This document shows, one piece after another, positions 52,206-60,818 of a DNA stretch of 64,000 nt (the stretch's first letter is position 1; each line of letters starts with the position of its first letter). The DNA comes from Bradyrhizobium diversitatis (lineage in GTDB: Bacteria; Pseudomonadota; Alphaproteobacteria; Rhizobiales; Xanthobacteraceae). The notes under the pieces were generated by a model. The model was not told where the DNA came from. It ran no database searches and worked only from the letters and a program-made list of their open reading frames with translations. The stretch is taken from the NCBI RefSeq assembly GCF_016031635.1, contig NZ_JACEGD010000028.1:1-64000 (forward strand). The letters are read 5' to 3'. The translations under genes were made by a program, and so were the position numbers.

Positions 52206-53888
52206 TCATGCCGTTCGCCCCCATTCGGCATCCTGCAACAGCCGCCAGTTGATCTTGTTGCTTGCGGTGCGCGGCAGCTGGTCGACGAAGACGACCGCGC
52301 GCGGCGCCTTGTAGCTCGCCATCGCGCCACGCGCCCAGCCAACGATGTCATCGGGCGATGTCGTTGCCCGCGCCGCCTCGTCCAGCACGACAAGCGCCTT
52401 GACGGTCTCGCCGCGGTAATCGTCCGGCGCCGAGATGACGCAGCACTCCCGGATCGCGCGGTTCTGATACATCGCGGCCTCGACCTCGGCCGGCCAGACC
52501 TTGAAGCCGCTGACATTGATCATCCGCTTGAGGCGATCGACGGCGAAGAAATAGCCTTCGGCATCGCGATAGCCGAGATCGCCCGTACGCAGGAACCGCT
52601 TGCCGTCAAGTTCGATGAAGGCCTCTGCATTCGCCTGCGGCCTGTTCCAGTACCCCTGCAACACCTGCGGTCCGTGCACGACGATTTCGCCGACCACGTT
52701 GTCGCCGAGCTCGATCAGGCTCTCGGGATCGACGACCCTTGCGTCGGTCTCCTGCACAGCGATGCCGAGGCACTGCCGCTTGGGCGCCGCCATCGGATTG
52801 AGATGGGTCGGCGACATCGTCTCGGTCATGCCGTAGCCCTCGACGAAATCGAGACCGAACCGCCCCTTGAGCCGCTCAGCGATCGCGGTCGGCATCGCCG
52901 CGCCGCCTCCGGTCAGAACCTTGAGCTTCGCAAAGCATTTGTCGCGAAACCGCGCGCTGGCGAGCACGTCGACGATCATGGTCGGCGCGGCGTTCCAGAA
53001 CGTCACGCCATGGGTCTCAAACAGATCCGGCAACAGATCCTTGTCCCAGCGCGCCATCAGGAGCAGCGTGGCCCCGGTGACCATCGCCGCATTCATCGAG
53101 CCCTGCATGCCCGCAACATGGAACAAAGGCATGAAGCCGGTCATCACGTCGCTGCCATCGAGCTGATACCAGCGCGCCTGCAACACGGCGGTGAACAGCG
53201 CGCTGCGATGTGTGTGCATGCACGCCTTGGGCTTGCCCGTGGTACCCGAGGTGTAGGGCAGGATCATGAGATCGTCCCGCCCCGCGGTCATCATGCCCGG
53301 CTTCAAGCCTTGCGCGATCGCGGACGACCAGGAATGCCAGCCCGGCGATGACGGCACCTCCGCCGGCGCTTCCGTCACGCATGATGGCAGCGTATAGGGC
53401 GTCGCGGCTGGAATCTCGTCGCGATACTGCGCGACAATCGCATGCCTGATGGCCTCGCCCAGCAGCGGGGCAAACACATCGCTCAGTTCGCTCCCGATGA
53501 TCGCGACCTTGGCCCCGCTGTCCACGGCGAGATACGCGATCTCGGCGGTCTTGTTCATGGGATTGACGGGTACGATCACGGCGTCCGCCCGCATCACCGC
53601 GTAATAGGCGATGACATATTGCGGCGAGTTCTGCAGCGCGATCATGACGCGGTCGCCGCGCTTGACGCCGCAGGCGCCCTGCAGGAAGCCGGCCATGGCA
53701 TCGACACGGTCGCGCAGCTCGGCGTAGCTCAGGCTTGCGCCGTAAAACACCGTCGCCGGATGCGACGGCCGTTCACTTGCTGCACGCGCCAGCGCGTCGT
53801 AGAGCGTTCCCTCCGGCATCGCGAGATGCCAGGGTTCATCCGCCGGCCAGGCCGGCGACCGGCGTGGCGTTGCGTGATCCGCGCTCAC
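52206..53888 (-). CDS. AMP-dependent acyl-CoA synthetase/ligase
   Basis: The 560-residue adenylate-forming enzyme has the P-loop-like LPYTSGTTGKPKACMHTH, the A5 motif EGYGMTETM, the hinge-region RTGDLGYRDAEGYFF, and the catalytic Lys near the end in RTASNKINW. It activates a carboxylic acid as acyl-AMP and then CoA thioester. The start overlaps the aminotransferase stop by 4 bases. In this operon it probably activates an acid product of ring opening or transamination; the chain length is not evident. Confidence 0.9.
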   Translation of the reverse strand: MSADHATPRRSPAWPADEPWHLAMPEGTLYDALARAASERPSHPATVFYGASLSYAELRDRVDAMAGFLQGACGVKRGDRVMIALQNSPQYVIAYYAVMRADAVIVPVNPMNKTAEIAYLAVDSGAKVAIIGSELSDVFAPLLGEAIRHAIVAQYRDEIPAATPYTLPSCVTEAPAEVPSSPGWHSWSSAIAQGLKPGMMTAGRDDLMILPYTSGTTGKPKACMHTHRSALFTAVLQARWYQLDGSDVMTGFMPLFHVAGMQGSMNAAMVTGATLLLMARWDKDLLPDLFETHGVTFWNAAPTMIVDVLASARFRDKCFAKLKVLTGGGAAMPTAIAERLKGRFGLDFVEGYGMTETMSPTHLNPMAAPKRQCLGIAVQETDARVVDPESLIELGDNVVGEIVVHGPQVLQGYWNRPQANAEAFIELDGKRFLRTGDLGYRDAEGYFFAVDRLKRMINVSGFKVWPAEVEAAMYQNRAIRECCVISAPDDYRGETVKALVVLDEAARATTSPDDIVGWARGAMASYKAPRAVVFVDQLPRTASNKINWRLLQDAEWGRTA

Positions 53889-55180
53889 CCGTGTTCCTCG
53901 TCGGCGATATCGAGACCGTGATCGAGCGCATCCAGAAGCTGGTCAGCCTCGTGCTCGGAAATGACCAGCGGCGGCGCCAGGAACAGCGAGGTCTGCTCGC
54001 CGCTGGTGCCGATCACCGCACCGGCTTCCAGCGCCCGCTCCGCGACGCGCGAGGCGATCGGCACCTCCGCGGTGTCGGCATGCCAGGTCCGCCAGTCCGG
54101 CCCGTGCAGCTCCACCGTCCAGTGCAGCCCCTGCCCCGCGACGCGCTGCACGCTCGGATGCTTCTGCGCGATCGCGAGCAGGCGGCGGATGAACAGCTTC
54201 TCGAGCTGCTGCACACGCTCCAGAATCCCGTCCTCGGTGACAACGTTCAGATAGGCGCTGACGGCCGCCATGCTGATGGGATGGCCGCGCAGCGTGCCAT
54301 AGTTCTGCCAGCTCGTCCCCTTGAGCCGCTCGACGATGTCCTTGGACACCACGACCGCTGCCACCGCTGCGGCGCCGCCGCCGAGCGACTTGCCAAGCGT
54401 GACGATGTCCGGGCGGCTTTGCGCGCCCTGGAACGCGAACCAGCGGCCCGCGCGCCCGGCGCCGGTGACGACCTCGTCGGCGATCCAGTAGGAGCCCGCC
54501 TGCCGCGCGCAGCGCGCCACTTCATCCTGATATTCGCCGTCGTAATAGATGCCGCCCTGGGTGTAGTCGATGATGGTTGCCGCCGTGTCCGAGAGCAGGC
54601 GCGTGGCGTCCGCGAGATACTCGCTCGGCGGCGTATTGTTGGCCGGCGCGCCGTAGATCGCCCCATCCGGGGCCGGCAGGATCCGCACCGGCGCCATCGG
54701 CGCCGGCAGCTTCGAACCACCGGCATGCACGGCGAGCCCGCCATGCCATTGCGGCTGCACCGTCATGCTGCGCGACAGGCCGGTGATGCCATGATAGGCG
54801 CGTTCGCGCGTCGCCAATGCGGACCGCTGCGTCAGCGCCTGACAGAGCGACAACGCCATGTCGTTGGCCTCGCTGCCGCTGATGCAGAAGCGAACCGCGC
54901 CGACCCAGTCCTCCTCGCCTTTGAAAGCTGTCGCCATCAGATCGTCCGCGGCCTGCTCGCGGCCGATCCAGGTCCAGCCCTCGTTGACGACGGGCGTATC
55001 CGCCGCGCGGCGGATCGCCTCCACCATCGCGGGGTGCCGATGGCCGAGACCCCCGCCGGTGTTGCTACCGTCGATGAGCTTGCGGCCATCGGACAGGTGA
55101 AAGTAGACGCCCTCGCCGCCGACCACGGCCATCGGGGCGGCCTCGCCCGCATTCAGCCCGGTTCGCAACAATCTGCTCAT
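53885..55180 (-). CDS. Class III PLP aminotransferase / glutamate-1-semialdehyde aminomutase-like
   Basis: The 431-residue PLP enzyme has SGSEANDMAL, the PLP-binding Asp235 (IADEVVTG) and Schiff-base Lys264 (TLGKSLGGG), typical of class III (omega-amino acid, GSA aminomutase) enzymes. The start at 55180 is chosen over an ATG two codons earlier, because the GGAG element is well spaced only for the internal one. It lies 10 bases after the hydantoinase B-type gene and overlaps the ligase gene. It may move an amino group from a beta- or gamma-amino acid made by hydantoin or imide opening. Confidence 0.88.
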   Translation of the reverse strand: MSRLLRTGLNAGEAAPMAVVGGEGVYFHLSDGRKLIDGSNTGGGLGHRHPAMVEAIRRAADTPVVNEGWTWIGREQAADDLMATAFKGEEDWVGAVRFCISGSEANDMALSLCQALTQRSALATRERAYHGITGLSRSMTVQPQWHGGLAVHAGGSKLPAPMAPVRILPAPDGAIYGAPANNTPPSEYLADATRLLSDTAATIIDYTQGGIYYDGEYQDEVARCARQAGSYWIADEVVTGAGRAGRWFAFQGAQSRPDIVTLGKSLGGGAAAVAAVVVSKDIVERLKGTSWQNYGTLRGHPISMAAVSAYLNVVTEDGILERVQQLEKLFIRRLLAIAQKHPSVQRVAGQGLHWTVELHGPDWRTWHADTAEVPIASRVAERALEAGAVIGTSGEQTSLFLAPPLVISEHEADQLLDALDHGLDIADEEHG

Positions 55181-55190
55181 CGCCATCTCC

Positions 55191-56771
55191 TCACTCTGCA
55201 GCCGCGGCGCCATAGCCACCGCCGCCGCACATCTCGATCGTGACGAGATCGTCTTGCTGCAACACCAGGTTGGACTTGCCGTCGATCGCGACGTTCGCGC
55301 CGTGCCTGACCAGCGAGATACGGCACGCCTTGCCGGATTCGCCGCCCTGCATGCCCCAGGGCGCAATCACCATCCGTTCGATGCAAGTGGTCAGGTGCAT
55401 CGACGGTGCGAGGATGCGGTAGGTGCGGACCGAGCCGTCGCCCCCGCGGTGCGCCCCCCCGCCGCCGGATTGTCGGCGGATGGCCTGCTGCTCCAGCCGG
55501 ATGGCGTAATTCGCTTCGATCACCTCGACCGGCGTGTTCGAGGTGTTGGACAGATGCACCCGGGTTGCCGACATGCCGGCCCGATCATGGCGCGCGCCTT
55601 CGCCGCCACCGTGGACCTCGTAGAGCATCTTCCAGGAGCCGTTCGGCCGCGGCTCGGCAAAGAACAGCACGCCCGCCGTGGTCGCCCCGCCGGCCGACAG
55701 GCGTTCGGGGATGGTGTCCTGCATGGCCCGAAAGATCGCATCGACGATGCGCATGGACGTTTCATGGTTGCCGGCCGCGACGGATGCCGACCAGCCGGGC
55801 TCCAGGATCGAGCCCGGGCGCGTGATGATGGTCAGTGGCCTGAGCGCGCCGGCGTTCTGCTGCATGTCGCGCCCGCTCATGATGCGCGCGGCATAGGCGA
55901 CGGCCGAGCGCGCCATGAATGGTGTCGTGTTGCAGAAGTTCGAGACGCGGTCGCAGCTGCCGGAGAGGTCGAACGTCGCCTCGTCGCCGCGAATGGTGAT
56001 CTTCACATGGATGCGTGCCGGCGCGTTGTTGTCGCTGCCGTCGTCGAGGTAATCCTCGCCCTCATAGACGCCGTCCGGAAGGTCGCGCAGCGCCGCGCGC
56101 ATCTCGATCTCGGAGAGATCGTGCAGGCGCGACTGCGCCGCCATGAAGACGGCCTTGCCGTGCTCGCGGCAAAGCTCGACGATGCGCCGCTCGCCGGCCT
56201 TGGTCGCGGCGATCTGGGCGAGGAGGTCGCCTTCGCAGGATTCGGAGTCGCGAACATTGGCCTTGAGCAGCTGCACGATCGGCGCATTGACGCCGGCCGC
56301 GGTCGCGATCAGCACCGGCGGAATCCGCATCGCCTCCTGGAAGGTGTCGATTGCCTTGGCAAAATAACTGCCGGGCCAGGTGCCGCCGATATCGGGCCAG
56401 TGCGCAAGGCTGACCGCGAACGCCACGATGTCGCCGTCGACGAAGACGGGCCGCACGACCTTGACGTCGTTGAGATGATTGCCGCCGAGCGCGCCGACGT
56501 TGTAGATCACGACGTCGCCGTCGTTCAGGCTGTCACGCGGCACCACCTTCAGCAATTCGGGGATGGTGTAGGCCATCGCGCCGAGGTGGATCGGGATGTC
56601 GCGCCCCTGCCCGACCAGACCGCCGTGGCCGTCGGTGATCGCCGACGACAGGTCGCCGGCCTCGCGCAAGAGCGGCGAGCGCGCCGAGCGCGTCATCACC
56701 AGGCTCATCTCCTCGGCTGCGGCCGAGAGACCGTGCCTGATGACCTCGACGACGAACGGGTCGAGCTTCAT
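55191..56771 (-). CDS. hyuB: Hydantoinase B/oxoprolinase family subunit (HyuB/AcxB-like)
   Basis: The 526-residue protein begins KLDPFVVEVIRHGLSAAAEEMSLVMTRSARSPLLREAGDLSSAITD, the standard start of the hydantoinase B family. It has YNVGALGGNHLNDVKVVRPVF, LSGSCDRVSNFCNTTPFMARSA and a C-terminal glycine-rich region (MQGGESGKACR). With HyuA it forms an ATP-dependent hydantoinase, 5-oxoprolinase or acetone-carboxylase-like enzyme. It overlaps hyuA by 4 bases. Confidence 0.92.
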   Translation of the reverse strand: MKLDPFVVEVIRHGLSAAAEEMSLVMTRSARSPLLREAGDLSSAITDGHGGLVGQGRDIPIHLGAMAYTIPELLKVVPRDSLNDGDVVIYNVGALGGNHLNDVKVVRPVFVDGDIVAFAVSLAHWPDIGGTWPGSYFAKAIDTFQEAMRIPPVLIATAAGVNAPIVQLLKANVRDSESCEGDLLAQIAATKAGERRIVELCREHGKAVFMAAQSRLHDLSEIEMRAALRDLPDGVYEGEDYLDDGSDNNAPARIHVKITIRGDEATFDLSGSCDRVSNFCNTTPFMARSAVAYAARIMSGRDMQQNAGALRPLTIITRPGSILEPGWSASVAAGNHETSMRIVDAIFRAMQDTIPERLSAGGATTAGVLFFAEPRPNGSWKMLYEVHGGGEGARHDRAGMSATRVHLSNTSNTPVEVIEANYAIRLEQQAIRRQSGGGGAHRGGDGSVRTYRILAPSMHLTTCIERMVIAPWGMQGGESGKACRISLVRHGANVAIDGKSNLVLQQDDLVTIEMCGGGGYGAAAAE

Positions 56772-58777
56772 GCCTCCCTCCGCGTCAGGAACAGATTGCC
56801 AGATACATCAGGCTTTGCCTGCCAGCCCGGCGGCACCACCACGGTGGACCATGCGTCTTCGATGATAGCCGGACCGTTGACGGTCTCAGTGAGCGAGGCG
56901 CGGTCGATGATTGCGGTCGGAATGTCATGGAAGCCGTCGAACGAGCAGCTGCGCGTGCCCGTAGACACCGCCCTCACTGCCGTCGCGGGCCGGCTGACGA
57001 CCGTCGTCGACGGGCGGCGCGCCTGCACCCGCACGGATTCGATGACGCAGGGCTCACTGGTCGCATAGCCGAACAACTCGTGATGCCGCGTCAGGAAATC
57101 CTGCTTCAGCCTGGCGACATCGAGCGGCAGTGTGAACGGCACCGGAATGGCGTCGTTCTGCGCCGCATAGCGCATCAAGGCCACCAGCTCGACCTGGATC
57201 TCCGCCTTCGCAACTCCGTTTGCGAGAAGCGGCGCCGAGGCATCGGCAATCAGGGCCTCGATCCGTTCCGAGACGCGTGCGAGGTCGATGCCGTCGAGGG
57301 CGGCGCGAAGGGTCTGCTGCTGCAGGAAGCTGAAATCGGCGGTTAGACAGCCCAGCGCCGAGAAGGCGCTGGATGCACTGGGCACGACGACCTCCGCGAT
57401 CCCGTAGAGATCGGCGAGGCCCGCGGCATGCATCGGGCCGCCGCCGCCGAAGGCGAGCAGCGTGCAATCGCGTCCGTCGATGCCGCGTTCGACCGTGACG
57501 CGGCGAAGCGCGCGGGCCATGGTCGCGTTCGCGACCTTGATGATGCCGAGCGCCGTCTCCGTCAGGCTCAGTCCGAGCGCGCCCGCGATCGGCGCGATGA
57601 CGCGCCTGGCTGCCTCGATGTCGATGCCAATACGGTCACCAAGCTTGGTCTCGGGATTGAGATAGCCGAGCACGGCGTTGGCGTCGGTGATGGTCGGCTC
57701 CGTGCCGCCGCGGCCGTAGCAGGCCGGCCCCGGCTCGGAGCCGGCGCTCTCCGGCCCGACCGTCAGGCCGCCGGGACCGTTGCGCACGATCGATCCGCCG
57801 CCGGCGCCGATCGAATGCACCGCGAGCATCGGCTGGCGTAGCGGCTTGTCGCCGAGCATGCGGCCGTCGGTCATCTCGGCTTGGCCGTCGACGATCAGGC
57901 ACACGTCGGTCGTGGTGCCGCCCATGTCGAACGTCAGCATCCGCGAGGTGCCGAGCTGGCGCGCGATGCTGACCGACGCAGAGACGCCGGCCGCCGGTCC
58001 CGACATCGCCATCACCAGCGGCCGCCGCTTCACTGCCGAAATCGGGATCATGGCGCCGGCGGAATGAAACACCTGCAATCCCGGCCCGATCGGCAGCCGC
58101 TGCTCCAGTTCGCTCAGATACTCGACCGCGATCGGCATCGCGGCCGCGTTGAACACGGTCGCCGAAGTCCGCTCGTACTCGCGTGCCTCGGGGTTGACCT
58201 CGTGCGATAGCGAGACATGGGTGACGACCTCCTTGAGTCGCTCGCCGAGCATCTTCTCGTGGACGGGATTGGCATAGGCGTGAAGCAAGGCCACCGCGAC
58301 ACTTTGCACGCCGGTGTCTTTCAGCCAGGCCAGCAGACGCTCGATCTCCGCTTGCTCCAGCGCCTTCAGCACCCGGCCCTCGTGATCGAGGCGCTCGGCA
58401 AGCCCGAAGCAGCGTTCAGGCGGCACCAGGGGCGGCGATTTCGGCGGAATGTCGAGCCGATAGAGATCGCGGCGGCGATAGCGCGCGATCTCGAGCACGT
58501 CAGCAAAGCCTTCGGTCGCGACCAGCGCGACCTTCGGCAGCCGGTTCTCGACGATCGCGTTGGTGACGCGCGTGGTGCCATGGACGAAGCGCTTGACCTC
58601 GCTCTTGCTTAGGCCCACCGCCTCGATCGCCTCCAGCATGGCCTGAACCGGCGCCTGCGGTCGCGACGGCACTTTCGCGATCCGGGCCTCAGCGGAATCG
58701 CGCCTGATGGCGATGATATCGGTGAAGGTGCCACCGATATCGGTGCCGACTTCCCAGTGACTTTCAAAAGAGCTCAT
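56768..58777 (-). CDS. hyuA: Hydantoinase/oxoprolinase A subunit (HyuA-like, ATP-binding)
   Basis: The 669-residue protein has the ASKHA-type ATP-binding fold, with DIGGTFTDIIAI (13-24) and LTFDMGGTTTDVCLI (about 275-290) phosphate loops and the gly-rich FGGGGPMHAAGLADLYGI near 445. It would phosphorylate the cyclic amide and, with HyuB, hydrolyse it. It is the first gene of a minus-strand operon that continues with hyuB, aminotransferase, ligase and probably carbamoylase and flavin reductase. Confidence 0.92.
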   Translation of the reverse strand: MSSFESHWEVGTDIGGTFTDIIAIRRDSAEARIAKVPSRPQAPVQAMLEAIEAVGLSKSEVKRFVHGTTRVTNAIVENRLPKVALVATEGFADVLEIARYRRRDLYRLDIPPKSPPLVPPERCFGLAERLDHEGRVLKALEQAEIERLLAWLKDTGVQSVAVALLHAYANPVHEKMLGERLKEVVTHVSLSHEVNPEAREYERTSATVFNAAAMPIAVEYLSELEQRLPIGPGLQVFHSAGAMIPISAVKRRPLVMAMSGPAAGVSASVSIARQLGTSRMLTFDMGGTTTDVCLIVDGQAEMTDGRMLGDKPLRQPMLAVHSIGAGGGSIVRNGPGGLTVGPESAGSEPGPACYGRGGTEPTITDANAVLGYLNPETKLGDRIGIDIEAARRVIAPIAGALGLSLTETALGIIKVANATMARALRRVTVERGIDGRDCTLLAFGGGGPMHAAGLADLYGIAEVVVPSASSAFSALGCLTADFSFLQQQTLRAALDGIDLARVSERIEALIADASAPLLANGVAKAEIQVELVALMRYAAQNDAIPVPFTLPLDVARLKQDFLTRHHELFGYATSEPCVIESVRVQARRPSTTVVSRPATAVRAVSTGTRSCSFDGFHDIPTAIIDRASLTETVNGPAIIEDAWSTVVVPPGWQAKPDVSGNLFLTRREA

Positions 58778-59201
58778 GTTGCGTCAGCTACGCGTGGCGT
58801 CCGAACTGGACGCCGGGCCCTTCCCGTCCATCGCAAACTCGAATGCCGAACCGAGAGCGCTCATTTTGCATCCCCTGTCATGCCACCGTCAGGGAGCGTG
58901 CGACAGAGCGGTGGCCTTCCGACAGGGCCAGAGTTGTCGCAATTCGCTGGGCCAGCAGGCCCATGGCGCAGCGCGCCACAGTACCGGATGCACGTTTTGG
59001 TGCAGCAGTGCCTGCAGAGACAGCACGCGAACGCGCGCTGTTCCACGCCGGAAACGCGCAACGCACCACAGATTTCTCTGAGCAAATCGCGATGTCTATT
59101 GCACTGCAGTCCGAGCGACCAAGTTCACCTGTCTAATTTGCAGGCGATGAATCGGCAGCGTGGGCGTTCCGGATGCCTATGAGCTATGCACCGCAGTCGG
59201 C
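58778..59201. other. Intergenic promoter region of the hyuAB operon
   Basis: 424 bases separate the hyuA start from the stop of the MocR-like gene on the same strand, so the hyuAB promoter should be here. I see an inverted repeat tgcac-gttttg-gtgca at about 58987-59002, followed by a second TGCAG-rich stretch. These could be regulator half-sites. The open frames here are unsupported. Confidence 0.45.
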
Positions 59202-60740
59202 TCAGCCTCCCCTTATTGTACGATCAGTGAGAGAGCGACTTGGCGGGTCGGATGGTGCGTCGCGAGAGGCGCCGCCGATGCAGGCTGCAATTCTTGCAAG
59301 CAGCGGAGCAGCATCCTCGACGCGCAACCGCCCGTAGCCGAACACCAGGCCTTGCCGCGTCGGCAGCTCCAGGAAATTCTGCGACAATGGCTGCACGTGG
59401 ATGCCGGCCTGCTTCAGGACCGCGGCCGCCTCCCGATCGCTCATCCGCGCCTGCATTGCGTCGGTGAACAACGCCACTAGGTGCAGGCCGGTGACGGCGG
59501 AGGACACGGTCAGACCATCCGGCATCAGCGCTCCGATCGCCTCGATCAGCGCCTTTCGCCGGGCAGCGTAGACCCGCCGCATTGCGCGCAGATGCCGCAG
59601 CAGATGGCCTTCCCGCATGAATTCGGCCAAGGCGAGCTGCCCGATGCCGGATGTATGCACGTCGATGCGCGCGCGGCCCTTGGCGAACCCTTCGATGAAA
59701 TGCTTGTTCGCAACGAGGTATCCGAGCCGCAGGTTCGGCATCATGATCTTCGAGAAGGTGCCGAAATAGATCACCCGGCCCTCGCGATCGAGCGAGCGCA
59801 GCGAGGCGATCATGCTGTCCTGATGCCTGAACTCCGAATTGTAGTCGTCCTCGATCACCCAGACGTCGTTCTTGTTCGCCCAGTCGAGAAGCTCGAGCCG
59901 CCGCTCCAGGCCCATGCTGATCCCGAGCGGATATTGATGCGATGGCGTGACCACGATCAGCCGCGCGCGTGGTGCGCGCCGAATTCCTTCCGAGACGACC
60001 AGTCCCTTGTCGTCGACCGGAATCGGAACGATGTTTGCGCCGGCCGCCGTGAGCGCCCATCGCGCCTCGACGAAGCCTGGCTCCTCGACCCAGACCTCGT
60101 CGCCGGGATCGAGGATCATCCGGCTGCAGAAATCCAATGCACCCGACGTGCCGGAGGTGACGACGACCTCGTCCGGCGAACAAACGAGACCGCGCACCGA
60201 GCTGAGGAAGTTCGCGATCTCGTTCCGCAATCGCGGATGGCCTTCGGGCGGAAGATCGAGGCACTCCTGCTCTCTCGGATTCTGCCAAGCCTGGCGCAGC
60301 AGGCGCGACCAATCCTTGAACGGAAAAGTCGAGATGTCGGGCGCGCCCGGAGCGAACACGGACGGCCAGTTGGTCTCGTAGTCGAGACCGAGCAGCGCGC
60401 GCCAACGCTCCGACATGTGGGCAGGCTTGCCAGCAGGCGACGCGGGCTCGGCATGCGGGGCCGTAACGGCAGCCACAATGACGCTGCCGCGCGGCGTCGA
60501 TTCCAGATAGCCCTCGGCGTAGAGCAGATCCCATGCCGTCAGCACCACGGTCCGCGAGCAACCCAGTTCGCGCGCGATCTCGCGCGAACCGAGAAATTGC
60601 GTTCCTGAGGGAAAGGCGCCGCACAGAATGCCGTCACGGATATGCTTCGCGATCTGCAAGTGCAGCGGCACCGCGGAGGTCCGGTCGATATGGATCCCGG
60701 CAAGGGATACACGCTTGCTCGGATGACGGCTGTTGTTCAT
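59202..60740 (-). CDS. MocR/PdxR-type GntR regulator with aminotransferase domain
   Basis: The 512-residue protein combines a GntR winged helix (about 20-95; LHLQIAKHIRDGILCGAFPSGTQFLGSREIARELGCSRTVV) with a fold-type I aminotransferase-like domain carrying the PLP Lys331 (FGTFSKIMMPNLRLGY). Such regulators (GabR, TauR, PdxR) bind PLP adducts of amino compounds and control adjacent genes. It stands between the hyuAB operon with its aminotransferase and a GabD-like dehydrogenase, so either may be its target. The start at 60740 leaves out six non-conserved residues. Confidence 0.9.
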   Translation of the reverse strand: MNNSRHPSKRVSLAGIHIDRTSAVPLHLQIAKHIRDGILCGAFPSGTQFLGSREIARELGCSRTVVLTAWDLLYAEGYLESTPRGSVIVAAVTAPHAEPASPAGKPAHMSERWRALLGLDYETNWPSVFAPGAPDISTFPFKDWSRLLRQAWQNPREQECLDLPPEGHPRLRNEIANFLSSVRGLVCSPDEVVVTSGTSGALDFCSRMILDPGDEVWVEEPGFVEARWALTAAGANIVPIPVDDKGLVVSEGIRRAPRARLIVVTPSHQYPLGISMGLERRLELLDWANKNDVWVIEDDYNSEFRHQDSMIASLRSLDREGRVIYFGTFSKIMMPNLRLGYLVANKHFIEGFAKGRARIDVHTSGIGQLALAEFMREGHLLRHLRAMRRVYAARRKALIEAIGALMPDGLTVSSAVTGLHLVALFTDAMQARMSDREAAAVLKQAGIHVQPLSQNFLELPTRQGLVFGYGRLRVEDAAPLLARIAACIGGASRDAPSDPPSRSLTDRTIRGG

Positions 60741-60775
60741 GTCTCGCCTGCCGGGCAACGCAGGTTCTGCCCGCC

Positions 60776-60804
60776 GTCATTCCGGGGGCGCGCCCCGGAA
60801 TGAC
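60776..60804. repeat. 29-base perfect palindrome (GTCATTCCGGGG type)
   Basis: 12-base arms (gtcattccgggg / ccccggaatgac) enclose gcgcg. This motif is a common intergenic repeat in Bradyrhizobium, recalled from general knowledge. It lies 15 bases after the stop of the aldehyde dehydrogenase gene and 36 bases before the MocR start, where it can act as a transcription terminator or message stabiliser. Confidence 0.7.
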
Positions 60805-60818
60805 AGCGCGACTTTTCC

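Noticed and set aside
58757..59182. Short plus-strand frames in the hyuA upstream region
   Set aside because: They begin inside hyuA or lack start signals; the region is better explained as promoter DNA.
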